A DNA stretch of 64,000 nt. It comes from Pseudoduganella armeniaca (GTDB lineage: Bacteria > Pseudomonadota > Gammaproteobacteria > Burkholderiales > Burkholderiaceae_D). The notes under the pieces were generated by a model, which worked only from the letters and a program-made list of their open reading frames with translations, did no database searches and was not told the origin of the DNA. Position numbers and translations under genes: made by a program. This document shows, in pieces, positions 39,857-48,574 of this stretch (the first letter of the stretch is position 1; every line of letters begins with the position of its first letter). The DNA lies in assembly GCF_003028855.1 (NCBI RefSeq), contig NZ_CP028324.1, forward strand, positions 4,216,001 through 4,280,000, written 5' to 3'.

Positions 39857-42639
39857 GCCGGCTGCTCCAGCCGCGCCAGCATCTGGCCGCCGCCATAGCT
39901 GCCCTGCGCTTCGACGGTGCCGCCAGCCGCGAGGCGCACCGCGCAGTACTTGAACTCGGGGATCTTGCCGAACGGGTCGAGCGCGGCGTTGGTCAGCCGG
40001 TTGATGGCCGCCTCGTAATAGCAGAACGGCACGAACACGGCACCGCGCGGCGACGCCTCGTCCGCCCGCGCATACAGCGCCACGCTGCCGCGGCGCGAGG
40101 CCAGCGTGACGACGCCGCCCGGCACCACGCCCAGTTCGGCCAGGTCGAGCGGGTGCACCAGCGCCACCGGGTCCGGCTCCAGCGCGTCCAGCACGGTCGC
40201 GCGGCGCGTCATGCTGCCCGTGTGCCAGTGCTCCAGCTGGCGGCCGGTGATCAGCACCATCGGATACTCGGCATCGGGGCGCTCGTTGGCCGGAATGATG
40301 TCCGCCGGGACGAAGCGCGCCTTGCCGTCCGGGCGCGGGAACGTTTCCGTGAACACGACCGGCGTGCCGGGATGCTGCTCCTCCGGGCACGGATGGACGA
40401 CGGCCCCATCGCGCTCCAGCCGCTGCCACGTGATGCCGGCCATGCTCGGCATCAGCCGGCGCATCTCGTCGAACACTTCGGCCACGTGCCCATAATTCCA
40501 GTCCAGGCCGAGGCGGCGCGCCAGCTGGCAGATGATCCACAGGTCCTGCTTCGCCTCGCCCGGCGGCTCGATGGCCTCGCGGCCCAGCTGCACCAGGCGG
40601 TCGGTGTTGGTGAAGGTGCCGGTCTTTTCCGGGAACGCGCTGGCCGGCAGGATCACGTCCGCCAGGTAGGCCGTCTCGGTCAGGAAGATGTCCTGCACCA
40701 CCAGCAAGTCGAGCGCGGCCAGCGCCGCGCGCGCGTGATTGGCATCCGGGTCCGACATGGCCGGGTTCTCGCCCATGATGTACATGCCCTTGACGGAACC
40801 GGCCAGGATCGCCTCCATCACTTCCACCACCGTCAGGCCGGGCTGGTCGTCGAGCAGCGCGGCCGGCACGTTCCAGGCCTGGGCGAAGCGCTCGCGCACG
40901 CCCGGCTCCGTCACGCGCTGGTAGTCCGGATACATCATCGGGATCAGGCCGGCGTCGGAAGCGCCCTGCACGTTGTTCTGGCCGCGCAGCGGATGCAGGC
41001 CGGTGCCGGGACGGCCGATCTGGCCCGTCAACAGCGCCAGCGCGATCAGGCAGCGCGCATTGTCGGTGCCATGCACGTGCTGCGAGACGCCCATGCCCCA
41101 CAGGATCATCGAGCCTTTCGAAGTGGCATACAACCGCGCCACGTGGCGGATCGTCTCCGCATCGATGCCGCACAGCGGCGCCATCGCTTCCGGGCTGTAC
41201 TGCGCCACGTTGGCGGCCAGCGCCTCGTAGCCTCTGGTACGGCTGGCGATGAACGCCTGGTCGGCCAGGCCTTCGGCCACGATCACGTGCATCATCGCGT
41301 TCAGCAGTGCCACGTCGGTGTCGGGCTTGAACTGCAAGGTGCGGTGCGCGTGGCGCGCCAGCTCGGAGCGGCGCGGGTCGCACAGGATCAGCTTGGTGCC
41401 CTGCTTCACCGCGTTCTTGATCCAGGTGGCGGCCACGGGATGATTGACGGTGGGGTTGGCGCCGATGACGAGCACCACCTCCGCCTGCAGCACGTCCATC
41501 ACGGGGTTCGACACGGCGCCCGAGCCGATCCCTTCCAGCAGCGCGGCGACCGAGGAGGCGTGACACAGCCGCGTGCAGTGGTCGACGTTGTTGCTGCCGA
41601 AGCCCGTGCGCACCAGCTTCTGGAACAGGTAGGCTTCCTCGTTGCTGCCCTTGGCCGAGCCGAAGCCGGCCAGCGCCTTGCGGCCATGCGCATCGCGCAG
41701 GCGCGCCAGGCCGCCGCCCGCCAGCGCCAGCGCTTCCTCCCAGCTGGCCTCGCGGAACACTTCCAGCACGCGCGCGGGGTCCATCGCCATCGTCGCCGAT
41801 TTCGGCGCGTCGGCGCGCCGGATCAACGGCTTCGTCAGGCGCTGCGGATGGTGCGCGTAATCGAAGCCGTAACGGCCCTTGACGCACAGGCGGCCATGGT
41901 TGGCCGGGCCGTCGCGGCCCTCGACCGAGACGATGCGGTTGCCCTGCACGTTGTACGTCAGCTGGCAGCCCACGCCGCAGAACGGGCAGACCGACGGCAC
42001 CTGACGCTCCGGCACCGCCATGGCGGCGCCGCGCGCCGGCGCCAGCGCTCCGGTCGGGCAGGCCTGCACGCATTCGCCGCAGGCCACGCAGGTGGATGCG
42101 CCCATCGCGTCGTCCATGTCGAACACGATTCTGGCGGCATCGCCGCGCAGCGCGAAGCCGATCACGTCGTTGGCCTGCTCGTCGCGGCAGGCGCGCACGC
42201 AGCGGGTGCACTGGATGCAGGCGTCCAAGTTGACGGTGATGGCGGCATGGCTGGCGTCTCGTGCCGGTTGCGCACGCGGCGCGAAGCGCGGCTTGCCGAC
42301 CTGGAGGCGCTGGGCCCACTCGTCCACCTCGTTGTGACGCGTGTAGGTCGCCTCGGCCAGGTCCGACTGCAACAGTTCCAGCACCATCTTCTGCGCCGCC
42401 AGCGCGCGCGGGCTGGCCGTCTCCACCTTCATGCCGGGCAGCGGGGCGCGGCAGCACGACGGCGCCAGCGTGCGCTCGCCCTCCACCTCCACCACGCAGG
42501 CGCGGCAGTTGCCGGCCGGCGCCAGCCCGTCCTTGTAGCACAGGTGCGGCACGTGATGTCCCTCGCGGCGCGCCACGTCCAGCAGCGTCTCGCCAGGGCG
42601 GGCCTGCACGTCGCAGCCGTTCAGTTGAAAGCCGATCAT
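39853..42639 (-). CDS. fdsA: NAD-dependent formate dehydrogenase, catalytic subunit
   Basis: A 928-residue molybdopterin oxidoreductase. N-terminal [2Fe-2S] cysteines (HLCYKDG, GNCRACV), ferredoxin [4Fe-4S] motifs (CIQCTRCVRAC, CVACGECVQACPTGAL), then the CPFCGVGC cluster motif of the bis-MGD domain. The metal ligand is a cysteine in VDHCTRLCH, not selenocysteine. It oxidises formate to CO2 in the cytoplasm and passes electrons along the FeS chain to the NAD-reducing subunit. It is slightly shorter than Cupriavidus FdsA (about 960). It overlaps both neighbours by 4 bases. Confidence 0.93.
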   Translation of the reverse strand: MIGFQLNGCDVQARPGETLLDVARREGHHVPHLCYKDGLAPAGNCRACVVEVEGERTLAPSCCRAPLPGMKVETASPRALAAQKMVLELLQSDLAEATYTRHNEVDEWAQRLQVGKPRFAPRAQPARDASHAAITVNLDACIQCTRCVRACRDEQANDVIGFALRGDAARIVFDMDDAMGASTCVACGECVQACPTGALAPARGAAMAVPERQVPSVCPFCGVGCQLTYNVQGNRIVSVEGRDGPANHGRLCVKGRYGFDYAHHPQRLTKPLIRRADAPKSATMAMDPARVLEVFREASWEEALALAGGGLARLRDAHGRKALAGFGSAKGSNEEAYLFQKLVRTGFGSNNVDHCTRLCHASSVAALLEGIGSGAVSNPVMDVLQAEVVLVIGANPTVNHPVAATWIKNAVKQGTKLILCDPRRSELARHAHRTLQFKPDTDVALLNAMMHVIVAEGLADQAFIASRTRGYEALAANVAQYSPEAMAPLCGIDAETIRHVARLYATSKGSMILWGMGVSQHVHGTDNARCLIALALLTGQIGRPGTGLHPLRGQNNVQGASDAGLIPMMYPDYQRVTEPGVRERFAQAWNVPAALLDDQPGLTVVEVMEAILAGSVKGMYIMGENPAMSDPDANHARAALAALDLLVVQDIFLTETAYLADVILPASAFPEKTGTFTNTDRLVQLGREAIEPPGEAKQDLWIICQLARRLGLDWNYGHVAEVFDEMRRLMPSMAGITWQRLERDGAVVHPCPEEQHPGTPVVFTETFPRPDGKARFVPADIIPANERPDAEYPMVLITGRQLEHWHTGSMTRRATVLDALEPDPVALVHPLDLAELGVVPGGVVTLASRRGSVALYARADEASPRGAVFVPFCYYEAAINRLTNAALDPFGKIPEFKYCAVRLAAGGTVEAQGSYGGGQMLARLEQPA

Positions 42640-44345
42640 GCCAGCTCCTGCGGGAAGTAACGGATCACGCAATCGACCGGGTTCGGCGCCGCCTGGCCCA
42701 GGCCGCAGATCGACGCGTCGCGCATCACCTGCCCCAGCTCGCCCAGCAGCGCCGTATCCCAGCGCGGCACCTCGATCAGCTGCAATGCCTTGGCGGTGCC
42801 GACGCGGCATGGCGTGCACTGCCCGCACGACTCGTCGCGGAAGAAGCGCATGGTGTTGCGCGCGGCGGCGACAGCGCTGTCGTGCTGCGACAGCACGATG
42901 ACGGCGGCCGAGCCGATGAAGCAGCCGTATGGCTGCAGGGTGTCGAAGTCGAGCGGGACGTCGCCCAGCGCGGCAGGCAGGATGCCGCCCGAGGCGCCAC
43001 CCGGCAGGTAGCCGTAGAAGGCGTGGCCGTCGGCCATGCCGCCGCAGTATTCGGCGATCAGTTCGCGCACGCTGATGCCGGCCGGCGCCAGCTTGACGCC
43101 AGGGTCGCGCACCCGGCCCGAGACCGAGTAGGAACGCAGGCCCTTGCGGCCATGCCGGCCCTGGCCGGCGAACCAGTCCGGTCCGCGCTGGACGATGTCG
43201 CGCACCCAGTACAGCGTTTCGAAGTTGTGCTCTAGCGTGGGCCGGCCGAACAGGCCGACCTGGGCCACGTACGGCGGGCGCAGGCGCGGCATGCCGCGCT
43301 TGCCCTCGATCGATTCGATCATCGCCGATTCCTCGCCGCAGATGTAGGCCCCGGCGCCGCGGCGCAGGTGGATCGCCGGCAGCTCGGGCACCGGCGCGGC
43401 CGCGCGCAGGCGTTCCAGTTCGGCCGCCAGCAGGGGGCGCGCGTCATGGTACTCGTCGCGCACATAGATATAGATGTCGCGGATGCCGACCGCCCAGGCG
43501 GCCAGCAGCATGCCCTCGATGAAGCGGTGCGGATCGCGTTCCAGGTAGACGCGGTCCTTGAACGTGCCCGGCTCGCCCTCGTCCAGGTTGACGGCCATCA
43601 GGCGCGGGCCCGCCTCGGCCTTGACGATGCGCCACTTGCGCCCGGCCGGGAAGCCGGCGCCGCCCAGGCCGCGCAGGCCGGCGTGCTCCAGCGCGGCGAT
43701 CAGCGACTCGGCGCTGCGCGTGCCGGCCACGCAATCGCGCAGCAGCGCGTAGCCGCCGCCGGCCACGTAGTCGTCGTAGCCGACGTGGGTCGGCACGGCC
43801 GGCGTTACCCCTGCCACGGCGGCCGTGATGCCCTGCGCCGTGGCGGCGGGTACGGCGCGCTGGCCCACCAGCGCGGCCGGGGCCTGCTCGCAGCGGCCGA
43901 TGCAGGGCGCGGCCAGCACGCGCACTGCCGTTCCCAGCAGCGCCGGCAGCTTGTCCAGCAGCGCACCGGCGCCGGCCATCTCGCACGACAGGCCGGCACA
44001 CACGCGCACCGTCAGCGCGGCCGGCGCCGCCTCGCCTTCGCGCACGATGTCGAAATGGTGATAGAACGACGCCACCTCGTACACCTCCGCCTGAGCCATG
44101 CGCAGTTCCTGGGCCAGCGCGGCCAGGTGGCGCGTGGCCAGGCAGCCGTAGCGGTCCTGGATGCGGTGCAGGTGTTCGATCAGCAGGTCGCGCCGGCGCG
44201 GCGCATCGCCCAGCAAGGCCTGCACTTCGGCCAGCGCATCCGGTTCGACCCGGCGCCCGCGCGGGGCCTGGCGCTTGCGTTCGCGGCTGGCTGCCGCCTT
44301 GGCGTCCACCTTGCCTACGGCGATGGGAATGGTCGGGTGGTTCAC
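42636..44345 (-). CDS. Formate dehydrogenase NAD-reducing subunit, fused NuoE-NuoF type (FdsG+FdsB)
   Basis: A 569-residue protein. Residues about 30-175 are a NuoE/FdsG-like module: helical EVYEVASFYHHF, then [2Fe-2S] cysteines in VCAGLSCEMAG and APCIGRCEQ. Residues about 190-560 are NuoF/FdsB-like: GLRGLGGAGFPAGRKW (FMN and NAD site), NLDEGEPGTFKDR, GAGAYICGEESAMIESIEG and the cluster motif ESCGQCTPCRVG. It passes electrons from FdsA to NAD+. In Cupriavidus these are two genes; no separate fdsG or fdsD is seen here. It is the first gene of the operon. Confidence 0.9.
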   Translation of the reverse strand: MNHPTIPIAVGKVDAKAAASRERKRQAPRGRRVEPDALAEVQALLGDAPRRRDLLIEHLHRIQDRYGCLATRHLAALAQELRMAQAEVYEVASFYHHFDIVREGEAAPAALTVRVCAGLSCEMAGAGALLDKLPALLGTAVRVLAAPCIGRCEQAPAALVGQRAVPAATAQGITAAVAGVTPAVPTHVGYDDYVAGGGYALLRDCVAGTRSAESLIAALEHAGLRGLGGAGFPAGRKWRIVKAEAGPRLMAVNLDEGEPGTFKDRVYLERDPHRFIEGMLLAAWAVGIRDIYIYVRDEYHDARPLLAAELERLRAAAPVPELPAIHLRRGAGAYICGEESAMIESIEGKRGMPRLRPPYVAQVGLFGRPTLEHNFETLYWVRDIVQRGPDWFAGQGRHGRKGLRSYSVSGRVRDPGVKLAPAGISVRELIAEYCGGMADGHAFYGYLPGGASGGILPAALGDVPLDFDTLQPYGCFIGSAAVIVLSQHDSAVAAARNTMRFFRDESCGQCTPCRVGTAKALQLIEVPRWDTALLGELGQVMRDASICGLGQAAPNPVDCVIRYFPQELA

Positions 44346-44375
44346 TGCTGGCGGTCTCCGGGAGTTGACGTTGTT

Positions 44376-44471
44376 ATATGCTGCACCTGAGCATATTCGA
44401 GGCGGCTGCCGCCCATCAGGCGGAGCGTATCATGCACGTACGGGCACTCAAATATGCTATTTTGTGCATAT
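44376..44471. promoter_or_regulatory. Paired ATATGC dyads controlling the formate dehydrogenase operon
   Basis: Two matching dyads lie in the divergent promoter region: ATATGC-N9-GCATAT at 44376-44396 (arms extend to ATATGCT/AGCATAT) and ATATGC-N8-GCATAT at 44452-44471. The second overlaps the regulator's start codon and a -10-like TATGCT. One dyad faces each gene, as expected for a local regulator that controls the operon and itself. Confidence 0.65.
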
Positions 44472-45546
44472 GTTCAAGGTGAAGATTCAGCCCCAATGGG
44501 AAATCAGCGTGCGCGCCGACTGTCCGCTCGACACGGCGGCGCTGCTGGCGCTGCTGAAGGAGATCCAGGAGACGGGCTCGATCGCCCGCGCCGCGAAAGC
44601 CGTGCGGCTGTCGTACCGCTACGCCTGGGGCCTGTTGCGCGAGGCCGAAGGCCAGTTCGGCCAGGCCTTGCTGGCCACGGGGCGCGGCCGCGGCACGACG
44701 TTGACGGCGCTGGCGCAAAAGCTGGTGTGGGCCGACCGCCGCATCGCCGCGCGCCTGTCGCCCACGCTGGAAAGCCTCGCTTCCGAACTGGAAGGCGAAT
44801 TGGGCAAGATGGTGGCGGGCGAGCCACACGCGTTGCGGCTGGACGCCAGCCATGGCTTCGCCGTCGCGGCGCTGACGCAGCACCTGCAGGCGCTGCACCT
44901 GCCTGTCGAGCTGCGCTACCGCAACAGCACGGACGCGCTGGCGGCCCTGACGCGCGGCGAATGCGACCTGGCCGGCTTCCACGTGCCGATCGGGCCGTTC
45001 CAGCAGCCGGTGGTGGCGAGCTGCCTGCGCTGGCTCGACCCGCAGCGGCACTGCCTGCTGCACCTGGCCGTACGCGAGCAGGGCCTGTTTGTCGCGCCCG
45101 GCAATCCGCGCGGCATCGCCGGCATGGCCGACCTGGCCGCGCCGGGGGTGCGCTTCGTCAATCGCCAGACCGGCTCCGGCACCCGGCTGCTGCTGGAAAT
45201 GCTGCTGGCCGAGGCGGGCATCGAGCCGACCGCGATCAATGGTTTCGGCAGCGCGGAATTCACGCACAGCGCGGTGGCGGCCTACATCGCCAGCGGCATG
45301 GCGGACGTGGGGCTGGGCGTGCGCACGGCGGCCGAGCGCTTCGGCCTGGAGTTCATCCCGCTGCTGCGCGAGCGCTACTTCCTGGCCCTGCCGTGCGCCG
45401 CCGCGGGGGAAGCGCCGCTGCGCGACCTGATCGGCGTGCTGCGCTCGCCTTCCTGCCACGCGCTGATCGACGCCCTGCCCGGCTACGACGCGGCCGCCAC
45501 CGGCACCATGCAGACGCTGGCCGAGGCCTTCGGCGCGGTGGCCTGA
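44470..45546 (+). CDS. ModE-like/FdsR-like regulator with oxyanion-binding-type domain
   Basis: A 358-residue regulator. Residues 1-110 are a ModE/LysR-type winged helix (LLKEIQETGSIARAAKAVRLSYRYAWGLLREAE). Residues about 120-350 are a periplasmic-binding-protein-like domain (COG1910/PBP-like) with FVNRQTGSGTRLLLEMLL. This arrangement is like FdsR of Cupriavidus formate dehydrogenase operons. The domain is related to molybdate/tungstate binders, so it may sense the cofactor metal directly. No ribosome site precedes the ATG and a -10-like TATGCT ends 11 bases before it, so the mRNA may be leaderless. Confidence 0.83.
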   Translation: MFKVKIQPQWEISVRADCPLDTAALLALLKEIQETGSIARAAKAVRLSYRYAWGLLREAEGQFGQALLATGRGRGTTLTALAQKLVWADRRIAARLSPTLESLASELEGELGKMVAGEPHALRLDASHGFAVAALTQHLQALHLPVELRYRNSTDALAALTRGECDLAGFHVPIGPFQQPVVASCLRWLDPQRHCLLHLAVREQGLFVAPGNPRGIAGMADLAAPGVRFVNRQTGSGTRLLLEMLLAEAGIEPTAINGFGSAEFTHSAVAAYIASGMADVGLGVRTAAERFGLEFIPLLRERYFLALPCAAAGEAPLRDLIGVLRSPSCHALIDALPGYDAAATGTMQTLAEAFGAVA

Positions 45547-45556
45547 GGGAGCGGCG

Positions 45557-45970
45557 ATGCACGATCCTGGACTGCTCCGCCAGCTGGCCGCCGCGCTGCA
45601 GGGCGGCGTGCTGCTGGCGCTGCTGCTGCACGGGCTGGCGCTGGTGCCGCAATGGCGCGCACGCTATTTCAATCCGCGCCTGCTCAACGTCAGCGTACTG
45701 GGCCTGCTGCTGGGTGTCGTGCACGGCTGCGTGATCATGCTGGCGCAGCGCACCCTGGCGCCGGGCGACGCCGGCGTGACGGTGGCGTGGAGCCTGACGG
45801 TGGCCATCGCGCTGAACGTGGCGGTCGCGGTGCAGAACCTGCTGGCCGTGCACGCGCTGGTGCATCTGCACCGGCGCAGCGCCGTAGTGGCGCAGTGGTT
45901 GCGCCCTGCTGTCGGTCCGATGGTGTGGGTCAGCGCGGGGTTGGGCGTGGTGGCGTATTTCGCGTTGTAG
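45557..45970 (+). CDS. Four-helix membrane protein of unknown function
   Basis: A 137-residue protein with four hydrophobic segments (starting near QGGVLLALLLHGL, LLNVSVLGLLLGVVHGCVIML, WSLTVAIALNVAVAVQNLLAV and VGPMVWVSAGLGVVAYFAL). No known family is recognised. Two histidines lie in or near helices (LLHG, VVHG). It starts 10 bases after the regulator and is probably co-transcribed with it, so a link to formate metabolism is possible but not shown. Confidence 0.7.
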   Translation: MHDPGLLRQLAAALQGGVLLALLLHGLALVPQWRARYFNPRLLNVSVLGLLLGVVHGCVIMLAQRTLAPGDAGVTVAWSLTVAIALNVAVAVQNLLAVHALVHLHRRSAVVAQWLRPAVGPMVWVSAGLGVVAYFAL

Positions 45971-45979
45971 GCAACCCGA

Positions 45980-46033
45980 GGGGACAGGCTCCGATCTGCG
46001 AGCCGGAAGGCCCGCAGATCGGAGCCTGTCCCC
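45980..46033. repeat. 25-bp-arm hairpin (palindrome family 1, copy 4)
   Basis: Left arm 45980-46004, loop GGAA, right arm 46009-46033, 24 of 25 pairs. It begins 10 bases after the membrane-protein stop and ends 22 bases before the convergent uvrA2 stop. The family start GGTGACAGGC has become GGGGACAGGC with the matching change GTCCCC on the other arm. Confidence 0.8.
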
Positions 46034-46054
46034 GGTGTGGAAGACAGTCGGGAA

Positions 46055-48574
46055 TCACCCGCCAAGGAACCGCCGCAGATACGGCGCGGTACGACTCTCC
46101 TTGCTGCGCGCCACCTGTGCCGGCGGGCCGGCCGCCACCACCGTGCCACCCTCCTCGCCCGCGCCGGGGCCGATGTCGACCACCCAGTCGCTGGCCGCCA
46201 CCACGCGCATATCGTGTTCGACGGCGACCACCGTGTTGCCGGCATCGACCAGCTTTTGCAACTGCACGATGAGCCGCTCGACATCCGCCGGGTGCAGGCC
46301 CGTGGTCGGCTCGTCCAGCACATATAACGTGTCACCGCGCGAGGCGCGCTGCAGTTCGGTGGCCAGCTTGATGCGCTGCGCCTCGCCGCCGGACAGTTCG
46401 GTGGCCGGCTGGCCCAGGCGCAGGTAGCCCAGCCCGACCTCGCGCAGCACGTCCAGCGCGCGGTGCAGCGCCGGCTCGTCGGCAAAGAACTCCCAGGCCG
46501 CGTCCACCGTCATGCCCAGCACCTCGGCGATATTGCGCTCGCGGTACGTCACCTCCAGCGTCTTGGCGTTGTAGCGGGCGCCGGCGCAGACCGGGCATGG
46601 CGCGTAGACGCTGGGCAGGAACAGCAGCTCCACCATGACGAAGCCTTCGCCCTCGCAATTGTCGCAGCGCCCCTTGGCCACGTTGAACGAGAAGCGGCCG
46701 GCATCGTAGCGGCGCGCCTTGGCCGTCTTGGTGGCGGCGAACAGCTTGCGCACGTGGTCGAACAGGCCGGTGTACGTGGCCAGGTTCGAGCGTGGCGTGC
46801 GGCCGATCGGCTTCTGGTCCACCCGCACCATGCGCCGCACGTGTTCCAGGCCGGCGACGATGCGCCCCTCCAACGGCAGCTCGACGGCCCGCTCCAGCGC
46901 CTCGCCCTCCTCCGGCTCGGCGGCCGTCTCGTGGCCCAGCGCGCGCCCGACCAGTTCCACCAATACCTGGCTGACCAGGCTGGACTTGCCGGATCCGGAG
47001 ACGCCCGTCACCGTGGTCAGCACGCCGAGCGGAAAGGCCGCGTCCAGTTGGTGCAGGTTGTTGCGCGTGACACCCGCCAGCTTCAGCCAGCCGGCCGGCT
47101 CGCGCGCCGTGCGTGCCGGCGGCGCGCTGTCCGGGAACAGGTAGCGCCGCGTCTGCGACGCCGCCACGTCGCGCAGGCCGTCCGGCGCGCCGCTGTACAG
47201 CACCGTGCCGCCGCCCTCGCCCGCCGCCGGCCCCACGTCCACGATCCAGTCGGCATGGCGGATCACGTCCAGCGCGTGTTCGACCACGAACAGCGAGTTG
47301 CCGGATGCCTTCAGCCGGTCCATCGCGCGCAGCAGCGCCACCGTGTCGGCCGGGTGCAGGCCGGCCGACGGCTCGTCCAGCACGTAGACGACGCCGAACA
47401 GGTTCGAGCGCACCTGCGTGGCCAGGCGCAGGCGCTGCAGCTCGCCCGGCGACAGGGTCGGCGTGCTGCGGTCCAGGGTCAGGTAGCCCAGGCCCAGGTC
47501 GAGCAGCACGTCCAGCCGGGCCAGCACGTCCGCGGCGATGCGCTGCGTGACGATCAGCTTTTCCGGGTGCGCCGCCCGTTCCTTCGCGCTGACCTTCGCG
47601 CTGCCTTGCGCGTACGGGCGCATGGTCTGCGCCAGGCGCGCCAGCGGCAGGCGCGAGATGGCGGTGATGTCGTGGCCCGCAAAGGTCACGGAGAGCGACT
47701 CGGCGCGCAGCCGCTTGCCGCGGCACACGGGGCACTCGTTGCTGACCATGTAGCGCGCCACCCGCTTCTTCATGGACGCGCTTTCCGTGTTGGCGAAGGT
47801 CTGCAACACGTACTTGCGCGCGCCGGTGAACGTGCCCTGGTAGCTGGGCGGGTCCTTGCGCCTCAAGGCCTGCCTGGTCTCCTGAGGGCTCAAGCCGGCG
47901 TAGACCGGCACCGTGGGCGTCTCTTCCGTGTACAGGATCCAGTCGCGGTCCTTCTGCGGCAGGTCGCGCCACGGCGTGTCGACGTCGTAGCCCAAGGTGA
48001 CCAGGATGTCGCGCAGGTTCTGGCCGTGCCAGGCCGGCGGCCAGGCCGCGACGGCGCGTTCGCGGATCGTCAAGGAGTCGTCCGGCACCATCGACTGCTC
48101 CGTCACCTCGTACACCCGGCCCAGGCCATGGCACTCCGGGCAGGCCCCTTCGGGGGTATTGGGCGAGAACGATTCGGCATACAGCAGCTCCTGCCCGGCC
48201 GGATAGTCGCCGGCGCGCGAGTACAGCATGCGCAGGGAGTTCGACAGGGTGGTCACGCTGCCGACCGACGAACGCGTGGTGGGCGAGCCGCGCTGCTGCT
48301 GCAGCGCCACGGCGGGTGGCAGGCCGTCGATCTCGTCCACCTGCGGCACCGGCATCTGGTGGAACAGCCGGCGCGCGTACGGCGACACCGATTCCAGGTA
48401 GCGCCGCTGCGCCTCGGCGTACAGGGTGCCGAAGGCCAGCGACGACTTGCCGGAGCCGGATACGCCGGTAAACACCACCAGCGCGTCGCGCGGGATGTCC
48501 ACGTCCACGTTCTTCAGGTTGTGCTCGCGGGCGCCGCGCACCCTGACCATGCCGGGCAGGTTACGCTGCTTCAT
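46055..48574 (-). CDS. Class-II UvrA-like ABC ATPase (UvrA2)
   Basis: An 839-residue protein with two ABC modules (Walker A GVSGSGKSS twice), UvrA zinc motifs (CPECHGLG, CPVCRGKR, CDNCEGEG, CPVCAGAR) and signatures LSPGELQRLRLA and LSGGEAQRIKLA. It is about 100 residues shorter than canonical UvrA (940), consistent with loss of the UvrB-binding region as in UvrA2. Such proteins are tied to damage tolerance and to resistance against DNA-binding drugs. It overlaps the yedK gene by 4 bases (ATGA), so the two are translationally coupled. Confidence 0.9.
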   Translation of the reverse strand: MKQRNLPGMVRVRGAREHNLKNVDVDIPRDALVVFTGVSGSGKSSLAFGTLYAEAQRRYLESVSPYARRLFHQMPVPQVDEIDGLPPAVALQQQRGSPTTRSSVGSVTTLSNSLRMLYSRAGDYPAGQELLYAESFSPNTPEGACPECHGLGRVYEVTEQSMVPDDSLTIRERAVAAWPPAWHGQNLRDILVTLGYDVDTPWRDLPQKDRDWILYTEETPTVPVYAGLSPQETRQALRRKDPPSYQGTFTGARKYVLQTFANTESASMKKRVARYMVSNECPVCRGKRLRAESLSVTFAGHDITAISRLPLARLAQTMRPYAQGSAKVSAKERAAHPEKLIVTQRIAADVLARLDVLLDLGLGYLTLDRSTPTLSPGELQRLRLATQVRSNLFGVVYVLDEPSAGLHPADTVALLRAMDRLKASGNSLFVVEHALDVIRHADWIVDVGPAAGEGGGTVLYSGAPDGLRDVAASQTRRYLFPDSAPPARTAREPAGWLKLAGVTRNNLHQLDAAFPLGVLTTVTGVSGSGKSSLVSQVLVELVGRALGHETAAEPEEGEALERAVELPLEGRIVAGLEHVRRMVRVDQKPIGRTPRSNLATYTGLFDHVRKLFAATKTAKARRYDAGRFSFNVAKGRCDNCEGEGFVMVELLFLPSVYAPCPVCAGARYNAKTLEVTYRERNIAEVLGMTVDAAWEFFADEPALHRALDVLREVGLGYLRLGQPATELSGGEAQRIKLATELQRASRGDTLYVLDEPTTGLHPADVERLIVQLQKLVDAGNTVVAVEHDMRVVAASDWVVDIGPGAGEEGGTVVAAGPPAQVARSKESRTAPYLRRFLGG

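Noticed and set aside
39853..42639. Selenocysteine formate dehydrogenase
   Set aside because: There is no in-frame TGA; the ligand position in VDHCTRLCH is an ordinary cysteine codon.
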